A DNA stretch of 36,590 nucleotides. Origin: Thiomonas sp. FB-6 (GTDB lineage: Bacteria > Pseudomonadota > Gammaproteobacteria > Burkholderiales > Burkholderiaceae_C). The notes beneath the pieces are model-generated. The model saw only the letters and a list, made by a program, of their open reading frames with translations, had not been told where the DNA came from and did no database searches. Positions 1 to 8,216 of this stretch are shown piece after piece (the first letter of the stretch is position 1; each line of letters begins with the position of its first letter). The translations under genes and the position numbers were made by a program. Where the stretch lies: positions 1-36,590 of the forward strand of contig NZ_KB898505.1 in assembly GCF_000377645.1 (NCBI RefSeq), read 5' to 3'.

Positions 1-6
1 GTCCCG

Positions 7-1446
7 TTATTCGATGGCCTTGGCGATGTCCTCGATGACCTTCTTGGCATCCCCGAACACCATCATGGTTTTGTCCAGGTAGAACAAATCATTATCCAGC
101 CCGGCATAGCCGGTGGCCATGGAGCGTTTGTTCACGATGACCGTCTTGGCCTTGAAGGCGTCCAGGATGGGCATGCCGGCGATGGGGGATTTGGGATCAG
201 TGCGCGCGGCCGGATTCACCACGTCGTTGGCCCCCAGCACCACGGCCACGTCGGCCTGCGCGAACTCGGGGTTGATGTCCTCCATCTCGAACACCTGGTC
301 GTAGGGCACCTCGGCCTCGGCCAGCAGCACGTTCATATGCCCCGGCATGCGCCCGGCCACCGGGTGGATGGCGTATTTCACGCTCACCCCGTGCTCGCCC
401 AGCTTTTGCGCCAGTTCCTTGAGCGCATGCTGCGCGCGCGCCACCGCCAGCCCGTAGCCCGGCACGATGATCACGCTCTCGGCGTTGGTCAGCAGGAAGG
501 CCGCGTCGTCCGGGCTGCCCGAGCGCACGCTGCGCTGCTCGGCCGCGCCCGCCGCGGCGGGCGCCGCCTCGCCTCCGAAGCCGCCCAGGATCACGTTGAA
601 GAACGAGCGGTTCATCGCCTTGCACATGATGTACGACAGGATCGCCCCGCTCGAGCCCACCAGGCTGCCGGCGATGATCAGCATGCTGTTTTCCAGCGAG
701 AAGCCGATACCCGCGGCCGCCCAGCCCGAGTAGCTGTTGAGCATGGACACCACCACCGGCATGTCGGCCCCGCCGATGGGGATGATGATCAGCACCCCCA
801 GCACGAAGGCCAGCGCCAGCATCAGCAGGAACGGCGTCCACTGCGCGCCGTACCAGAAGGCCAGCCCCAGCCCCAGCGTGGCCAGCGCCAGCACCAGGTT
901 CAGCGCATGCTGGCCGGCAAAGCGCACCGGCGCGCCCTGGAACAGCCGGAACTTGTACTTGCCCGACAGCTTGCCGAAGGCGATCACCGAGCCGCTGAAG
1001 GTGATGGCCCCCACGATGGCCCCGATGAACAGTTCCACCCGGTTGCCGTGCGGCAGCGCCATGCCCGCGGACGGCACGATGCCGAAGGCATGCGGCTCGG
1101 CCACCTCGGCGATCGCGATGCACACCGCCGACAGGCCGATCATGCTGTGCATGAAGGCCACCAGCTCGGGCATCTTGGTCATCTGCACGCGCTGCGCCAT
1201 CACCGAGCCGATGGCCGCGCCCACCACCAGCGCGAGCAGCACGTACACCAGGCCCGAAGCGCCGGCCTCGCCACCGATCTTCACGATCAGCGCCACCGTG
1301 GTCAGCACGGCCAGCGCCATGCCGAGCATGCCGAACAGATTGCCGCGCCGGCTGCTCTTCGGATGCGAAAGGCCCTTGAGAGCCTGAATGAAGAACACCG
1401 AGGCCACGAGATACAACAGGGTGACCAGATTCATGCTGAGGGTCAT
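7..1446 (-). CDS. pntB: NAD(P) transhydrogenase subunit beta (PntB)
   Basis: Membrane subunit of the proton-translocating transhydrogenase, which drives hydride transfer from NADH to NADP+ with the proton gradient. The 479-residue product has a multi-helix membrane half (roughly residues 1-285, starting with the hydrophobic stretch after MTLSMN) and a soluble C-terminal NADP(H)-binding domain III. Domain III shows the family motifs VPGYGLAVARAQ, VLGANDVVNPAA and MATGYAGLDNDLFY. Length is close to the family norm (about 460-480). The start used is the ATG at 1446; a second ATG four codons in is possible. It is the last gene of pntAA-pntAB-pntB, 32 bp after pntAB, so co-transcription is likely. 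The stop lies 7 bp from the window edge, so any terminator is outside. The identification is secure. Confidence 0.97.
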   Translation of the reverse strand: MTLSMNLVTLLYLVASVFFIQALKGLSHPKSSRRGNLFGMLGMALAVLTTVALIVKIGGEAGASGLVYVLLALVVGAAIGSVMAQRVQMTKMPELVAFMHSMIGLSAVCIAIAEVAEPHAFGIVPSAGMALPHGNRVELFIGAIVGAITFSGSVIAFGKLSGKYKFRLFQGAPVRFAGQHALNLVLALATLGLGLAFWYGAQWTPFLLMLALAFVLGVLIIIPIGGADMPVVVSMLNSYSGWAAAGIGFSLENSMLIIAGSLVGSSGAILSYIMCKAMNRSFFNVILGGFGGEAAPAAAGAAEQRSVRSGSPDDAAFLLTNAESVIIVPGYGLAVARAQHALKELAQKLGEHGVSVKYAIHPVAGRMPGHMNVLLAEAEVPYDQVFEMEDINPEFAQADVAVVLGANDVVNPAARTDPKSPIAGMPILDAFKAKTVIVNKRSMATGYAGLDNDLFYLDKTMMVFGDAKKVIEDIAKAIE

Positions 1447-1478
1447 GACAAATCCTTGGAACTATGCGGGGTCGTGCT

Positions 1479-1793
1479 TCAGGCGCCCGAGCCGGGCGTC
1501 GCACGTTCCTTCTTCTTGAACATCGCCAGCATGCGCCGGGTCACCAGGAAACCCCCGAACACGTTGACCGAGGCCATCGCCACCGCCAGCATGCCCATGA
1601 CGCGCCCCACCGGCGTGACGGTCAGCGCCGCCGCCAGCATGGCCCCCACGATGATGATGGCCGAGATGGCATTGGTCACCGACATCAGCGGCGTGTGCAG
1701 CGCCGGCGTCACCGTCCATACCACGTGATAACCCACGTAAATCGACAGGACGAAAATGATCAGGTTGATCACCAGCGGGGAAATCTCATGCAT
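1479..1793 (-). CDS. pntAB: NAD(P) transhydrogenase subunit alpha part 2 (PntAB)
   Basis: Small membrane subunit of 104 residues that supplies the alpha-side transmembrane helices (domain II) of the transhydrogenase. It begins [17 protein letters not shown] and shows about three hydrophobic helices, with the conserved segments [20 protein letters not shown] and [16 protein letters not shown], the latter followed by a lysine-rich cytoplasmic tail. In E. coli this part is fused to the C-terminus of PntA; here it is a separate gene, as in Rhodospirillum-type three-gene operons. The ATG at 1793 fits the family N-terminus; the much longer open frame upstream is only read-through opposite pntAA. 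It lies 26 bp after pntAA and 32 bp before pntB, in the same direction. Confidence 0.95.
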   Translation of the reverse strand: MHEISPLVINLIIFVLSIYVGYHVVWTVTPALHTPLMSVTNAISAIIIVGAMLAAALTVTPVGRVMGMLAVAMASVNVFGGFLVTRRMLAMFKKKERATPGSGA

Positions 1794-1819
1794 GTTCGTT
1801 CTCCGGTTCGCGTCGAGTC

Positions 1820-2941
1820 TCAGGAGTTCTTCCTGCGGACCTCGCCGCCCTGGGTGACCAGGCAGGCGTTGACGATGTCGTCTTCCAGGTTCACCACCAG
1901 CCCCTTGTCCTTGTCCAGCACCAGCTTGAGGAAGTCCAGCACGTTGCGCGCGTACAGGCTGGAGGCGTCGGCGGCCATCATCGAGGGCAGGTTGGTGTGC
2001 CCGACGATGGTCACGCCGTGCTTGAGCACCACACGGTCGGCCTCGCTCAGCGGGCAGTTGCCCCCCTGCGCGGCCGCCATGTCCACCAGCACCGAGCCGG
2101 CACGCATGGAGCGCACCATCTCCTCGCTGACCAGCGTGGGCGCGCGCCGCCCCGGGATCAGCGCCGTGCTGATCACGATGTCGGCCTGGCGCACCCGCGC
2201 GGCCACCTGCGCGGCCTGGCGCGCCAGCCACGACTGCGGCATCGGCCGCGCGTAGCCGCCCACGCCCTGCGCGATCTCGCGCTCCTCGTCGGTCTCGAAG
2301 GGCACGTCGATGAACTTCGCCCCCAGCGACTCCACCTGCTCGCGCGCCGCCGGGCGCACGTCGGAAGCCTCCACCACCGCGCCCAGGCGCTTGGCCGTGG
2401 CAATGGCCTGCAGCCCGGCCACGCCCGCCCCCAGCACCACCAGGCGCGCCGCCTTGACCGTGCCGGCCGCCGTCATCAGCATGGGCATGAAGCGCGGGTA
2501 CAGGTCGGCGGCCACCAGCACCGCCTTGTAGCCGGCGATGTTGGCCTGGCTGGACAGCACGTCCAGGCTCTGCGCGCGCGTCGTGCGCGGCGCCGCCTCC
2601 AGCGCGAAGGCGCTCAGCCCCGCCGCCGCCATCGCCCGCAGCCCCTCCTCGTCGAAGGGCTCGAGCATGCCCACCACGGCCGCGCCCGCGCGCATGCGCC
2701 CGAGCTCCTCGGCCTGCGGGCGGCGCACCTTCAGCACCAGCTCGGCGCCCAGCGCCGCCTCGGCGTCCACCAGCTTCGCGCCGGCCGCCTCGTAGTCCGC
2801 GTCCAGCACCCCGGCGCGCAGCCCCGCCCCCTTCTGCACCAGCACCTCGTGCTGCTGCCCGACCAGTTTCTTGACGGTTTCCGCGGTGGCGGCAACCCGC
2901 GCCTCGCCCGCCACGATTTCGGCAGCGACTCCTATGCGCAT
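1820..2941 (-). CDS. pntAA: NAD(P) transhydrogenase subunit alpha part 1 (PntAA)
   Basis: Soluble NAD(H)-binding domain I of the transhydrogenase, 373 residues, related to alanine dehydrogenase. It starts [10 protein letters not shown], carries the conserved [20 protein letters not shown] segment (residues 122-141), a Rossmann glycine motif GAGVAG (171-176) followed by [18 protein letters not shown], and the [17 protein letters not shown] motif. It ends after the GGEVRRKNS tail with no membrane helices, as expected for the split-gene form. The ATG at 2941 is preceded by an excellent ribosome site, AGGAGGAG (2950-2957), with 8 nt spacing. It is the first gene of the pnt operon and diverges from the receptor gene at 3388 across a 446-bp spacer. 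Function: NADPH supply for biosynthesis or redox balancing. Confidence 0.97.
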   Translation of the reverse strand: MRIGVAAEIVAGEARVAATAETVKKLVGQQHEVLVQKGAGLRAGVLDADYEAAGAKLVDAEAALGAELVLKVRRPQAEELGRMRAGAAVVGMLEPFDEEGLRAMAAAGLSAFALEAAPRTTRAQSLDVLSSQANIAGYKAVLVAADLYPRFMPMLMTAAGTVKAARLVVLGAGVAGLQAIATAKRLGAVVEASDVRPAAREQVESLGAKFIDVPFETDEEREIAQGVGGYARPMPQSWLARQAAQVAARVRQADIVISTALIPGRRAPTLVSEEMVRSMRAGSVLVDMAAAQGGNCPLSEADRVVLKHGVTIVGHTNLPSMMAADASSLYARNVLDFLKLVLDKDKGLVVNLEDDIVNACLVTQGGEVRRKNS

Positions 2942-2949
2942 GGGATTTT

Positions 2950-2957
2950 CTCCTCCT
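2950..2957 (-). promoter_or_regulatory. Strong ribosome binding site of pntAA
   Basis: Read on the minus strand this is AGGAGGAG, a near-perfect anti-Shine-Dalgarno match, 8 nt before the ATG at 2941. It fixes the pntAA start and suggests high translation. Confidence 0.8.
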
Positions 2958-3113
2958 GGGTAGCGACGGATTGCCCGCCGTCCCGGCGGTCATCGTCGGG
3001 AGGCAGCGCGCAAAGCCGTGGGATATTGATTTCCGCATAAGACCGGCCCCGTTGCCGCGCCATGCGCCGGGAGCGAGTTGAAAATATCGCCGACCCATTG
3101 CGGAAGAAACGCG

Positions 3114-3142
3114 AGTCTAGCCGCGGCCCGTGTTGGGGACAA
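3114..3142 (-). promoter_or_regulatory. Candidate sigma70 promoter for the pnt operon
   Basis: On the minus strand TTGTCC (3137-3142) and TAGACT (3114-3119) are separated by exactly 17 bp. Each hexamer matches 4 of 6 consensus bases. Transcription would begin near 3107, leaving a leader of about 165 nt before pntAA. Found by eye only, so moderate to low certainty. The rest of the 446-bp spacer (2942-3387) holds no convincing gene; a short plus-strand open frame from 3171 runs in another frame into the receptor gene and is judged spurious. Confidence 0.35.
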
Positions 3143-3253
3143 GCTTCTGAAATATAGAACGCGATAAGCCATGGGCATAGGCTCCTTCCCGGGCGTCTGG
3201 ATCGGTGATCGCTCCGGCTCCAGCGATAAGAACCGAGAATCGGGGTTTCAACG

Positions 3254-3275
3254 GATCGGCGGGCGGAGGCCGATC
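3254..3275. repeat. Inverted repeat, possible operator upstream of the receptor gene
   Basis: GATCGGC (3254-3260) and GCCGATC (3269-3275) form a perfect 7-bp inverted repeat with an 8-bp spacer, about 113 bp before the receptor start at 3388. A related half, ATCGGTGATC, lies at 3201-3210. The arrangement could be a repressor or activator site in the pnt/receptor intergenic region, but no known consensus is recognised. Confidence 0.3.
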
Positions 3276-3387
3276 ACGGAAAATACGCGGGTGCCGTCGC
3301 CGGGTGCCATGCCCCGGGGAATAAACACCGCGATGCGGTTGCATTTCGCGACACCAGCGCGAAATTCCTTCAAATTGGGAGACTCTT

Positions 3388-4545
3388 GTGAAGCATCAGA
3401 AAATTTCATCCTTGGCCGCCTCGCTGGCGGTGGCGTTCGGGGTCTTTTCCGCCAGCGCGCACGCCGCGGGCACGGTGAGGTTCGACGCCGTCGTGGAACT
3501 GTCCGGCGCCGGAGCGATCTCGGGGGGCAATTTCGATCGCGGCGCGAAGATGGCCGTCAAGGAAGTCAACGCCGCCGGCGGCCTGCTCGGCAAGACCATC
3601 GATCTGCAGAGCTACGACACGCAGAGCAACCCGGGCGTGGCCAGCGCGCTGATCCGCAAGGCGGCCGACGACAAGGCCTACGTGGTGCTGGGCCCCGGCT
3701 TCTCCGGTTCGGTGATCATCGCCGAGAAGCAGGCGCAGATCGCGCGGATTCCCGACCTGGTCGGCGCCGAGGCGAACAACATCACCCAGCAGCACAACCC
3801 CTACATCTTCCGGACCTCGCTGGACCAGGCCCAGTCGATGCCTTCGGTGGCGCAGTTCATGGTGCATGACCTGCACGCGAAGAAGGTGGCGCTGGTCTGG
3901 GTGAACAACGACTTCGGCAAGGATGGCCGAGACAGCATCCGCGACAACCTGAAGAAACTCGGCGCCGACATCGTCACCGACATCCCCGTGGAGCAGGGGC
4001 AGGTGGACTTCACCAGTTCCATCCTGAAGGTGAAGAACTCCAAGCCCGATGCCCTGTTCCTGTACCTCAACGAGGGCGGCGACGCGCGTTTCCTGGTGCA
4101 GGTGCGCAAGTTCGGATTCGACAAGCCGATCGTCGGACAGTCCTCGCTGGCCAACCCCTCGGTGATCGAACTGGCCAAGACGGCTGCCGACGGCGTGTAC
4201 TGCCAGGTCGGCCTGACCACGGCGGACAAGTCGCCGCTGATGCAGAAATTCATCTCCGACTACGAGAGCGCCTACAACGAGGTACCCGATCAGAACAGCT
4301 TCAAGGGTTATATCGCGGTGCAGACCGTGGTTGCCGCGACCAAGAAGCTCGGGAAATTCGATTCGCAAGCGCTGGCCGACGAATTGCACAAGGCCAAGCT
4401 GAACGTCAAGCAGGATCCCGGCGTGCTGCTGGACCTGAGCTACGAGCCGAATGGGAATATTCTGCGCAAGAGCTATATCGTCAAGGTCGAGAATGGCAAG
4501 CAGATTGTTGTGAAGGAATTTCCGGCCTCGGCTGCGAAGGGTTGA
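3388..4545 (+). CDS. ABC transporter substrate-binding protein, branched-chain amino acid (Leu/Ile/Val) receptor family
   Basis: Periplasmic receptor for an ABC importer, 385 residues, periplasmic-binding-protein type I fold. It begins with a Sec signal peptide (MKHQKISSLAASLAVAFG, cleavage likely after the SAHAA near residues 26-27). The mature part shows LivJ-family features: FDAVVELSGAGAISGGNFDRGAKMA, a KEVNAAGGLLGKTIDL segment, and VWVNNDFGKDGRDSIRDNLK in the second lobe. The start is GTG at 3388 with GGGAG six bases upstream. It stands alone, with no permease beside it, but the LivH/LivMGF importer about 14 kb downstream could be its partner. A strong terminator follows the stop. Such receptors often bind aromatic or organic acids rather than amino acids in Burkholderiales, so the ligand is unknown. 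Confidence 0.9.
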   Translation: MKHQKISSLAASLAVAFGVFSASAHAAGTVRFDAVVELSGAGAISGGNFDRGAKMAVKEVNAAGGLLGKTIDLQSYDTQSNPGVASALIRKAADDKAYVVLGPGFSGSVIIAEKQAQIARIPDLVGAEANNITQQHNPYIFRTSLDQAQSMPSVAQFMVHDLHAKKVALVWVNNDFGKDGRDSIRDNLKKLGADIVTDIPVEQGQVDFTSSILKVKNSKPDALFLYLNEGGDARFLVQVRKFGFDKPIVGQSSLANPSVIELAKTAADGVYCQVGLTTADKSPLMQKFISDYESAYNEVPDQNSFKGYIAVQTVVAATKKLGKFDSQALADELHKAKLNVKQDPGVLLDLSYEPNGNILRKSYIVKVENGKQIVVKEFPASAAKG

Positions 4546-4572
4546 TGTAAAGGCCCTGGAAATGCCTTGAAG

Positions 4573-4602
4573 CGGCCGCCGGGTTACCCCGGCGGCCGTT
4601 TT
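4573..4602 (+). terminator. Rho-independent terminator after the receptor gene
   Basis: An 11-bp perfect GC-rich stem (4573-4583 paired with 4588-4598) with a TTAC loop is followed by TTTT. It lies 28 bp after the receptor stop and separates it from the convergent LysR gene ending at 4636. Confidence 0.85.
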
Positions 4603-4635
4603 CACGAATGATTATGAAATCGAGATGGAACAGTT

Positions 4636-5565
4636 TCAGGCTGCGTGAAGGTGCAGGCTTTCGTCCACGGAAAACAAATGCGCGGCGCGCTGCAGGTGGG
4701 CCATGAAACATCGGATCGACGGCGCCTTCATCGCGTCGGCCCTGAGCACGGCGCCGATTCTCACCGAAAGTTCCGGGAGATCCAGCGCGAGGGCCTGCAC
4801 GGTGCCGTCGGCGAGGGCCTGCCCCAGCAATTCGGCGGGAACCAGTCCCACGTAACCCGCGTGCAGCACCAGGCTCAGCAGGGCCAGACTCGAATTCACC
4901 GCGACATCCGGCGGCTCGGCGTGGATTCCGGCGGCCTCGTACAGCTTCCTGGCGCAGCCGCCGTCTCCCGCCGCGCCCAGATGGACCCAGTTGGCGTCCA
5001 CGAGTTCACCCAAGCCGCAGGCGCGGGTATGGGCGCCGCCGCGGCGCGCCACGACGGCCATGCCCGAGCTCATCAGGCGGTGCGCCTGGAATTCGCCGTC
5101 GCCCAGTTGCGCGGGAAGACTCGCGACGGCGATGTCGGCGTCACCGCTGCGCAGCGCCTCCAGCTGTTCCAGGAAGCAGGCTTCGGTGATGCGCAGGCGG
5201 ATGCCGGGGAACTCGGCCGCGAAACTGCGCAATGCCTGCGGGACCAGGCGCGACAGTCCAGCCGCGCAGGCACTGATGCGGAGCTCTCCGCGCATGACGC
5301 CGCCGAGCTGGGCGATCTGCTGTCGCGCCTGCACGATCTCGGTGTGCACGCGCCGCGCATGTTCGAGCAGCAGGCGTCCCTGCTCGGTGGGGATCACTCC
5401 GCGTGCGTTGCGCACCAGAAGCGGAGCGGCCAGTTCGAATTCCAGATCCTTGATCATCTTGGTCAGCGCCGGCTGCGAATAGCCCAGGCGCTTGCCGGCG
5501 CTGCGCAGGCTGCCGTCCTCGATGGCGGCCACGAAGGCTTGCAGGGCATGGAGCTTCAAGGACAT
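4636..5565 (-). CDS. LysR-family transcriptional regulator
   Basis: 309-residue LysR-type regulator. The N-terminal winged helix-turn-helix (about residues 1-65) reads MSLKLHALQAFVAAIEDGSL, then the recognition helix region SAGKRLGYSQPALTKMIKDLE and PTEQGRLLLEHARR. The C-terminal periplasmic-binding-like co-inducer domain starts near GELRISACAAGLSRLVPQAL. The ATG at 5565 is chosen because it gives the standard LysR N-terminus; longer upstream frames overlap the neighbouring gene. It lies 26 bp downstream of the GlcG-like gene on the same strand and converges with the receptor gene at 3388, so it may control that receptor and/or the surrounding catabolic genes. The co-inducer is unknown. Confidence 0.93.
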   Translation of the reverse strand: MSLKLHALQAFVAAIEDGSLRSAGKRLGYSQPALTKMIKDLEFELAAPLLVRNARGVIPTEQGRLLLEHARRVHTEIVQARQQIAQLGGVMRGELRISACAAGLSRLVPQALRSFAAEFPGIRLRITEACFLEQLEALRSGDADIAVASLPAQLGDGEFQAHRLMSSGMAVVARRGGAHTRACGLGELVDANWVHLGAAGDGGCARKLYEAAGIHAEPPDVAVNSSLALLSLVLHAGYVGLVPAELLGQALADGTVQALALDLPELSVRIGAVLRADAMKAPSIRCFMAHLQRAAHLFSVDESLHLHAA

Positions 5566-5591
5566 GGCGGGTTTCGCTCGTCGGCTGGGGC

Positions 5592-6011
5592 TCAGGCCTC
5601 GAGCGCGCGGGCACCGGCCTGCGCGACCTGGGTGTCCTGCTCCGACGTGGCGCCCGACACCCCGATGCCCCCGACCAGCTTGCCGTCGCGCAGCAAGGGC
5701 AGGCCGCCCTCGAACAGGCAGATGCCGGTGGCGGACAGCAAGCGCAGCGCCATGCCGCCCTGGGTGATGGCTTCCTCGAAGACCTTGGTCGGGCGCTTGA
5801 AGTGGGTGGCCGTCCTGGCCTTGGCCTGCGCCAGGTCCAGGCTGGCGTACTGGGCGTGGTCCATCTTGTGCAGCACAACCGGGTGTCCCGTGCTGTCGTA
5901 CACCGCGATGACCATGGCCCATTCATTGCGCTGGGCCTCGGCGAAGGCCGCGTCGGCGACCCGCCGCGCTTCGGCGAGGGTGATCGGGGTTCCGTATTCC
6001 AGAATGGGCAT
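5592..6011 (-). CDS. GlcG/HbpS-like heme-degradation-domain protein (DUF336 family)
   Basis: 139-residue member of the GlcG/HbpS family, small proteins common in glycolate, diol and aromatic catabolic operons; HbpS itself binds haem in Streptomyces. Visible family features are the N-terminal LAEARRVADAAFAEAQ helix, the AVYDSTGHPVVLHKMDHA strand-turn with the DLAQAKARTA segment, the GGLPLLRDGKLVGGIGVSGA motif and a closing QDTQVAQAGARALE helix. Length is typical. The ATG is at 6011. A strong hairpin (6083-6113) lies between this gene and the AroE-like gene upstream, so it may be only partly co-transcribed with it. The exact biochemical role is unknown; cofactor or metabolite binding is the usual suggestion. 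Confidence 0.88.
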   Translation of the reverse strand: MPILEYGTPITLAEARRVADAAFAEAQRNEWAMVIAVYDSTGHPVVLHKMDHAQYASLDLAQAKARTATHFKRPTKVFEEAITQGGMALRLLSATGICLFEGGLPLLRDGKLVGGIGVSGATSEQDTQVAQAGARALEA

Positions 6012-6069
6012 CGTGCTTCCTTTCGATCAGGGGCCCGACCTGCCGCGTGCTCCGCGGATGCCGGGTCAT

Positions 6070-6113
6070 GCAAGAGGAAAGAGTGTGGCCCGGGATCCGT
6101 TCCCGGGCCACAC
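6070..6113 (-). terminator. Hairpin terminator after the AroE-like gene
   Basis: A perfect 13-bp stem (6083-6095 with 6101-6113, loop TCCGT) is followed on the minus strand by a pyrimidine-rich tract, TCTTTCCTCTT. It sits 37 bp after the AroE-like stop. The U-tract is interrupted, so termination may be partial (attenuating the genes downstream). No comparable U-tract is present on the plus strand. Confidence 0.6.
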
Positions 6114-6150
6114 GAAACGGCAGGTCGTCTGTCTGCCCTGGAGAAAAACC

Positions 6151-6984
6151 TCAATAGCGAAGTTGCGCGGTCTCCCGGATCTCATCGGAACTCGCGCTTG
6201 GAAAGCCGAAGAATTCGAGGTAGGCGGGGATCATCTCGAACAGCATGTCCAGGCCGGTCTGGATCGGGCAACCTCGTTCGCGCGCCGCGGCAAGCAGCGG
6301 GGTGATCTCGCGCTTCATGACCACGTCCGCGACCAGACTGGTCGGCGCGAGTCGGCTGGGGTCGAAGGCCAGCGGATCCTCGTCACGCATGCCCAGCGGG
6401 GTCGCGTTGCAGACCAGATCGAATCCATCGGGATCGTTCGTCCCCAGGCGCAGACGCAGTTGCGGGAAATGCTCGCGCAGCCGCCCCGCCAGACGGTCGC
6501 GGCCTTCGGTGTCGATGTCGAACAACTGCAGTTCGTCCACGCCGGCTTGCGCGAGGCTGGCGGCGATCGCCGAGCCGACGCCGCCGCAGCCCGACACCAG
6601 CGCGCGCAGACCCGGCAGCTTCAAGCCCTTGCGCTGCAGCGCGCGCACGAATCCGATGCCGTCGAATTGGTCCGCGGCAAGTTGTCCGTCGGGCAGGCGC
6701 ACCACCGCATTGCAGGCGCCGGCGATGCGGGCCCCGAGCGAATGCGTGTCCACTCGCTGCATCGCCGCCGCCTTGAAGGGCATGGTGACAAGGGCGCCGC
6801 GCAGATTGGAAAGACGCATGATCGCGTCGAAGCCGGCGTCGAAATGTTCCGGCCGCACGCCCATGGGGACGACGACAGCCGGGATGCCCTTGCGGGCGAA
6901 CCAGGGGTTGTAGAGCATCGGCGCGCGGAACGATTCCGTGGGGTGGCCGATGTGTGCGATCAGTTGGGTCTTGCCGTCAATCAA
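6151..6984 (-). CDS. Shikimate-dehydrogenase-like oxidoreductase (divergent AroE family)
   Basis: 277-residue NAD(P)-dependent dehydrogenase of the AroE/YdiB fold. The catalytic lysine (K71 in LVTMPFKAAAM), the asparagine of GACNAV (N92) and the catalytic aspartate of FDGIGF (D108) are in place, as is the nucleotide-binding glycine motif GCGGVG (132-137). However, the two serines of the canonical SxS motif that hold the shikimate carboxylate are replaced: in HIGHPTESFRAPMLYN the aligned positions are F19 and A21. It therefore probably does not serve the shikimate pathway but oxidises or reduces another hydroxy or oxo ring acid. The start is a TTG at 6984 with only a weak GCGAGA ribosome site, chosen because it gives the family N-terminus. 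Its position among catabolic genes supports a degradative role. Confidence 0.85.
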   Translation of the reverse strand: MIDGKTQLIAHIGHPTESFRAPMLYNPWFARKGIPAVVVPMGVRPEHFDAGFDAIMRLSNLRGALVTMPFKAAAMQRVDTHSLGARIAGACNAVVRLPDGQLAADQFDGIGFVRALQRKGLKLPGLRALVSGCGGVGSAIAASLAQAGVDELQLFDIDTEGRDRLAGRLREHFPQLRLRLGTNDPDGFDLVCNATPLGMRDEDPLAFDPSRLAPTSLVADVVMKREITPLLAAARERGCPIQTGLDMLFEMIPAYLEFFGFPSASSDEIRETAQLRY

Positions 6985-7008
6985 GGCAGTCTCGCTATCG
7001 GTGGGCCA

Positions 7009-7242
7009 TCAACGCGGGCTGGCGATGCCCGGAGGCAGCGCGCGCAGCCTTGCAAGGCCGCGGCTCAGCCAGCCGAGCAGCGAGGCGGCGTGCAGGCGCC
7101 ATCCCGTCGCCCCGCTCGACGCAGGCCGCGTGCCCAGGGGCTCCAGCGCCGCGTGCGGCGGCCGCGCGAGGTCGGTCAATCCGTCGAGCACCAGCGGCTC
7201 GGGCGGGCTGGCGGCCAGTCTGGCATGGCGCGATTCACGCAT
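7009..7242 (-). CDS. Possible small hypothetical protein
   Basis: A 77-residue open frame starting with ATG at 7242 and preceded by AGAGG nine bases upstream. It is arginine- and alanine-rich (MRESRHARLAASPPEP at the start, LLGWLSRGLARLRALPPG near the end) with no recognised domain. It sits in the 379-bp gap between the DODA dioxygenase and the AroE-like gene, same strand. In DNA this GC-rich such a frame can arise by chance, so it is listed only as a possibility. Confidence 0.25.
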   Translation of the reverse strand: MRESRHARLAASPPEPLVLDGLTDLARPPHAALEPLGTRPASSGATGWRLHAASLLGWLSRGLARLRALPPGIASPR

Positions 7243-7280
7243 GGGATGGAACCTCTGAACCTGGAAGTTCGGTGATGCTA

Positions 7281-7339
7281 CGCAGGCGGGGCCTGCGCTC
7301 CCAGCGACTCCACGCAGCCGGTGCGCGCAGAACGCGCAC
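7281..7339. repeat. Two short hairpins between the DODA gene and the next gene
   Basis: CGCAGGC-GGG-GCCTGCG (7281-7297) and GTGCGCG-CAGAA-CGCGCAC (7321-7339) each form a 7-bp stem in the spacer after the DODA stop. Neither is followed by a T-run on either strand, so they look like mRNA-processing or stabilising structures rather than clear terminators. Nothing else is recognisable in 7243-7363. Confidence 0.35.
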
Positions 7340-7363
7340 AAGCGTCCGGTATGCGCGCAGCTT

Positions 7364-8158
7364 TTAGTCGAAGGCCCACGCGCCCAGGCAGGTGGGGCCG
7401 ACGCGGCCCCTCCACAGACGGCGCGCGCCGGACTCCGAGCCCGCGCCGCTGGCCACCATGAGCGGCAGCAGATGCTCCTCGCGGGGATGCGAGGCCCTGC
7501 CGCCCGGTGCATCGTGCCAGAGCGACAGGCGTGCGCGGCGCTGTTCCTGGCCGCCGGCGAGGGCTTCGTCCAGCCAGTCATGAAAGGCGAAGGAATCGGC
7601 GGCGTGGGCCTCGAAGTGCATCAGGTTGTGATAGCTCATGCCGGCTCCGATCACGAGGACGCCTTCGTCGCGCAACGGGCGCAGCGCCCGCCCGAAATCG
7701 CAGTGCAGGCCGGGTTCCAGACCGCGCTGCAGGGACATGGCCACCACAGGAATATCGGCCTCGGGAAACATCACCTTGAGCGGAATGAACACGCCGTGGT
7801 CCCAGCCGCGCTCGGGGTCCACGCGCGCGGCGTGGCCTGCCTCGCTCAGCAGCGCGCAGGCGCGTTGCGCCAGCGCCGGCGCGCCCGGGGCGTCGTACCG
7901 AAGCCGGTAGGTCTCGGGCGGGAAGCCGCTGTAGTCGTAGATCAGTCCAGGACGCGCGCCTCCCGTGAAGGCCGGCACTTCGGTCTCCCAGTGCGCACTC
8001 ACCTGCAGGATGGCCCGCGGAGGCGTTGCGAGCAGGGTGTGCACGCCGCGCAGAAAATCCTCGGTTGCCTGGTAGCGCTGCTTGCGCGGGCCGCTCATGA
8101 AGAACGACGGACCGCCGCCGTGGGGAAGGTACAGCGAAGGCATGCGCGCGGCGCTCAT
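7364..8158 (-). CDS. DODA-type (LigB-superfamily) extradiol ring-cleavage dioxygenase
   Basis: 264-residue member of the class III extradiol dioxygenase superfamily (LigB, DOPA 4,5-dioxygenase, YgiD). These are non-haem metal enzymes that open catechol-type rings. Numbering from the GTG at 8161, conserved histidines lie in the early LYLPHGGGPS (H14), SAHWE (H57), RGWDHGVFIPL (H122), GMSYHNLMHF (H178) and SHPREEHLLPLMVA (H225/H230); several of these are the expected metal or catalytic ligands. The ATG at 8158 is preferred over the adjacent GTG at 8161 because GGGAG then sits 6 bases upstream. The gene is 58 bp downstream of a LysR gene on the same strand. In this context it could cleave an aromatic intermediate of the locus; the substrate is unknown. 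Confidence 0.88.
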   Translation of the reverse strand: MSAARMPSLYLPHGGGPSFFMSGPRKQRYQATEDFLRGVHTLLATPPRAILQVSAHWETEVPAFTGGARPGLIYDYSGFPPETYRLRYDAPGAPALAQRACALLSEAGHAARVDPERGWDHGVFIPLKVMFPEADIPVVAMSLQRGLEPGLHCDFGRALRPLRDEGVLVIGAGMSYHNLMHFEAHAADSFAFHDWLDEALAGGQEQRRARLSLWHDAPGGRASHPREEHLLPLMVASGAGSESGARRLWRGRVGPTCLGAWAFD

Positions 8159-8216
8159 CACGGGCTCCCGGAAACAAAGTGCGCGCAGTCTACTGGCAGG
8201 TGCGCCGGCGTGCGAG

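Noticed and set aside
3171-3869. A 232-codon plus-strand frame starting in the pnt/receptor spacer
   Set aside because: It overlaps the receptor gene in another frame, is Arg-rich and lacks a ribosome site or domain.
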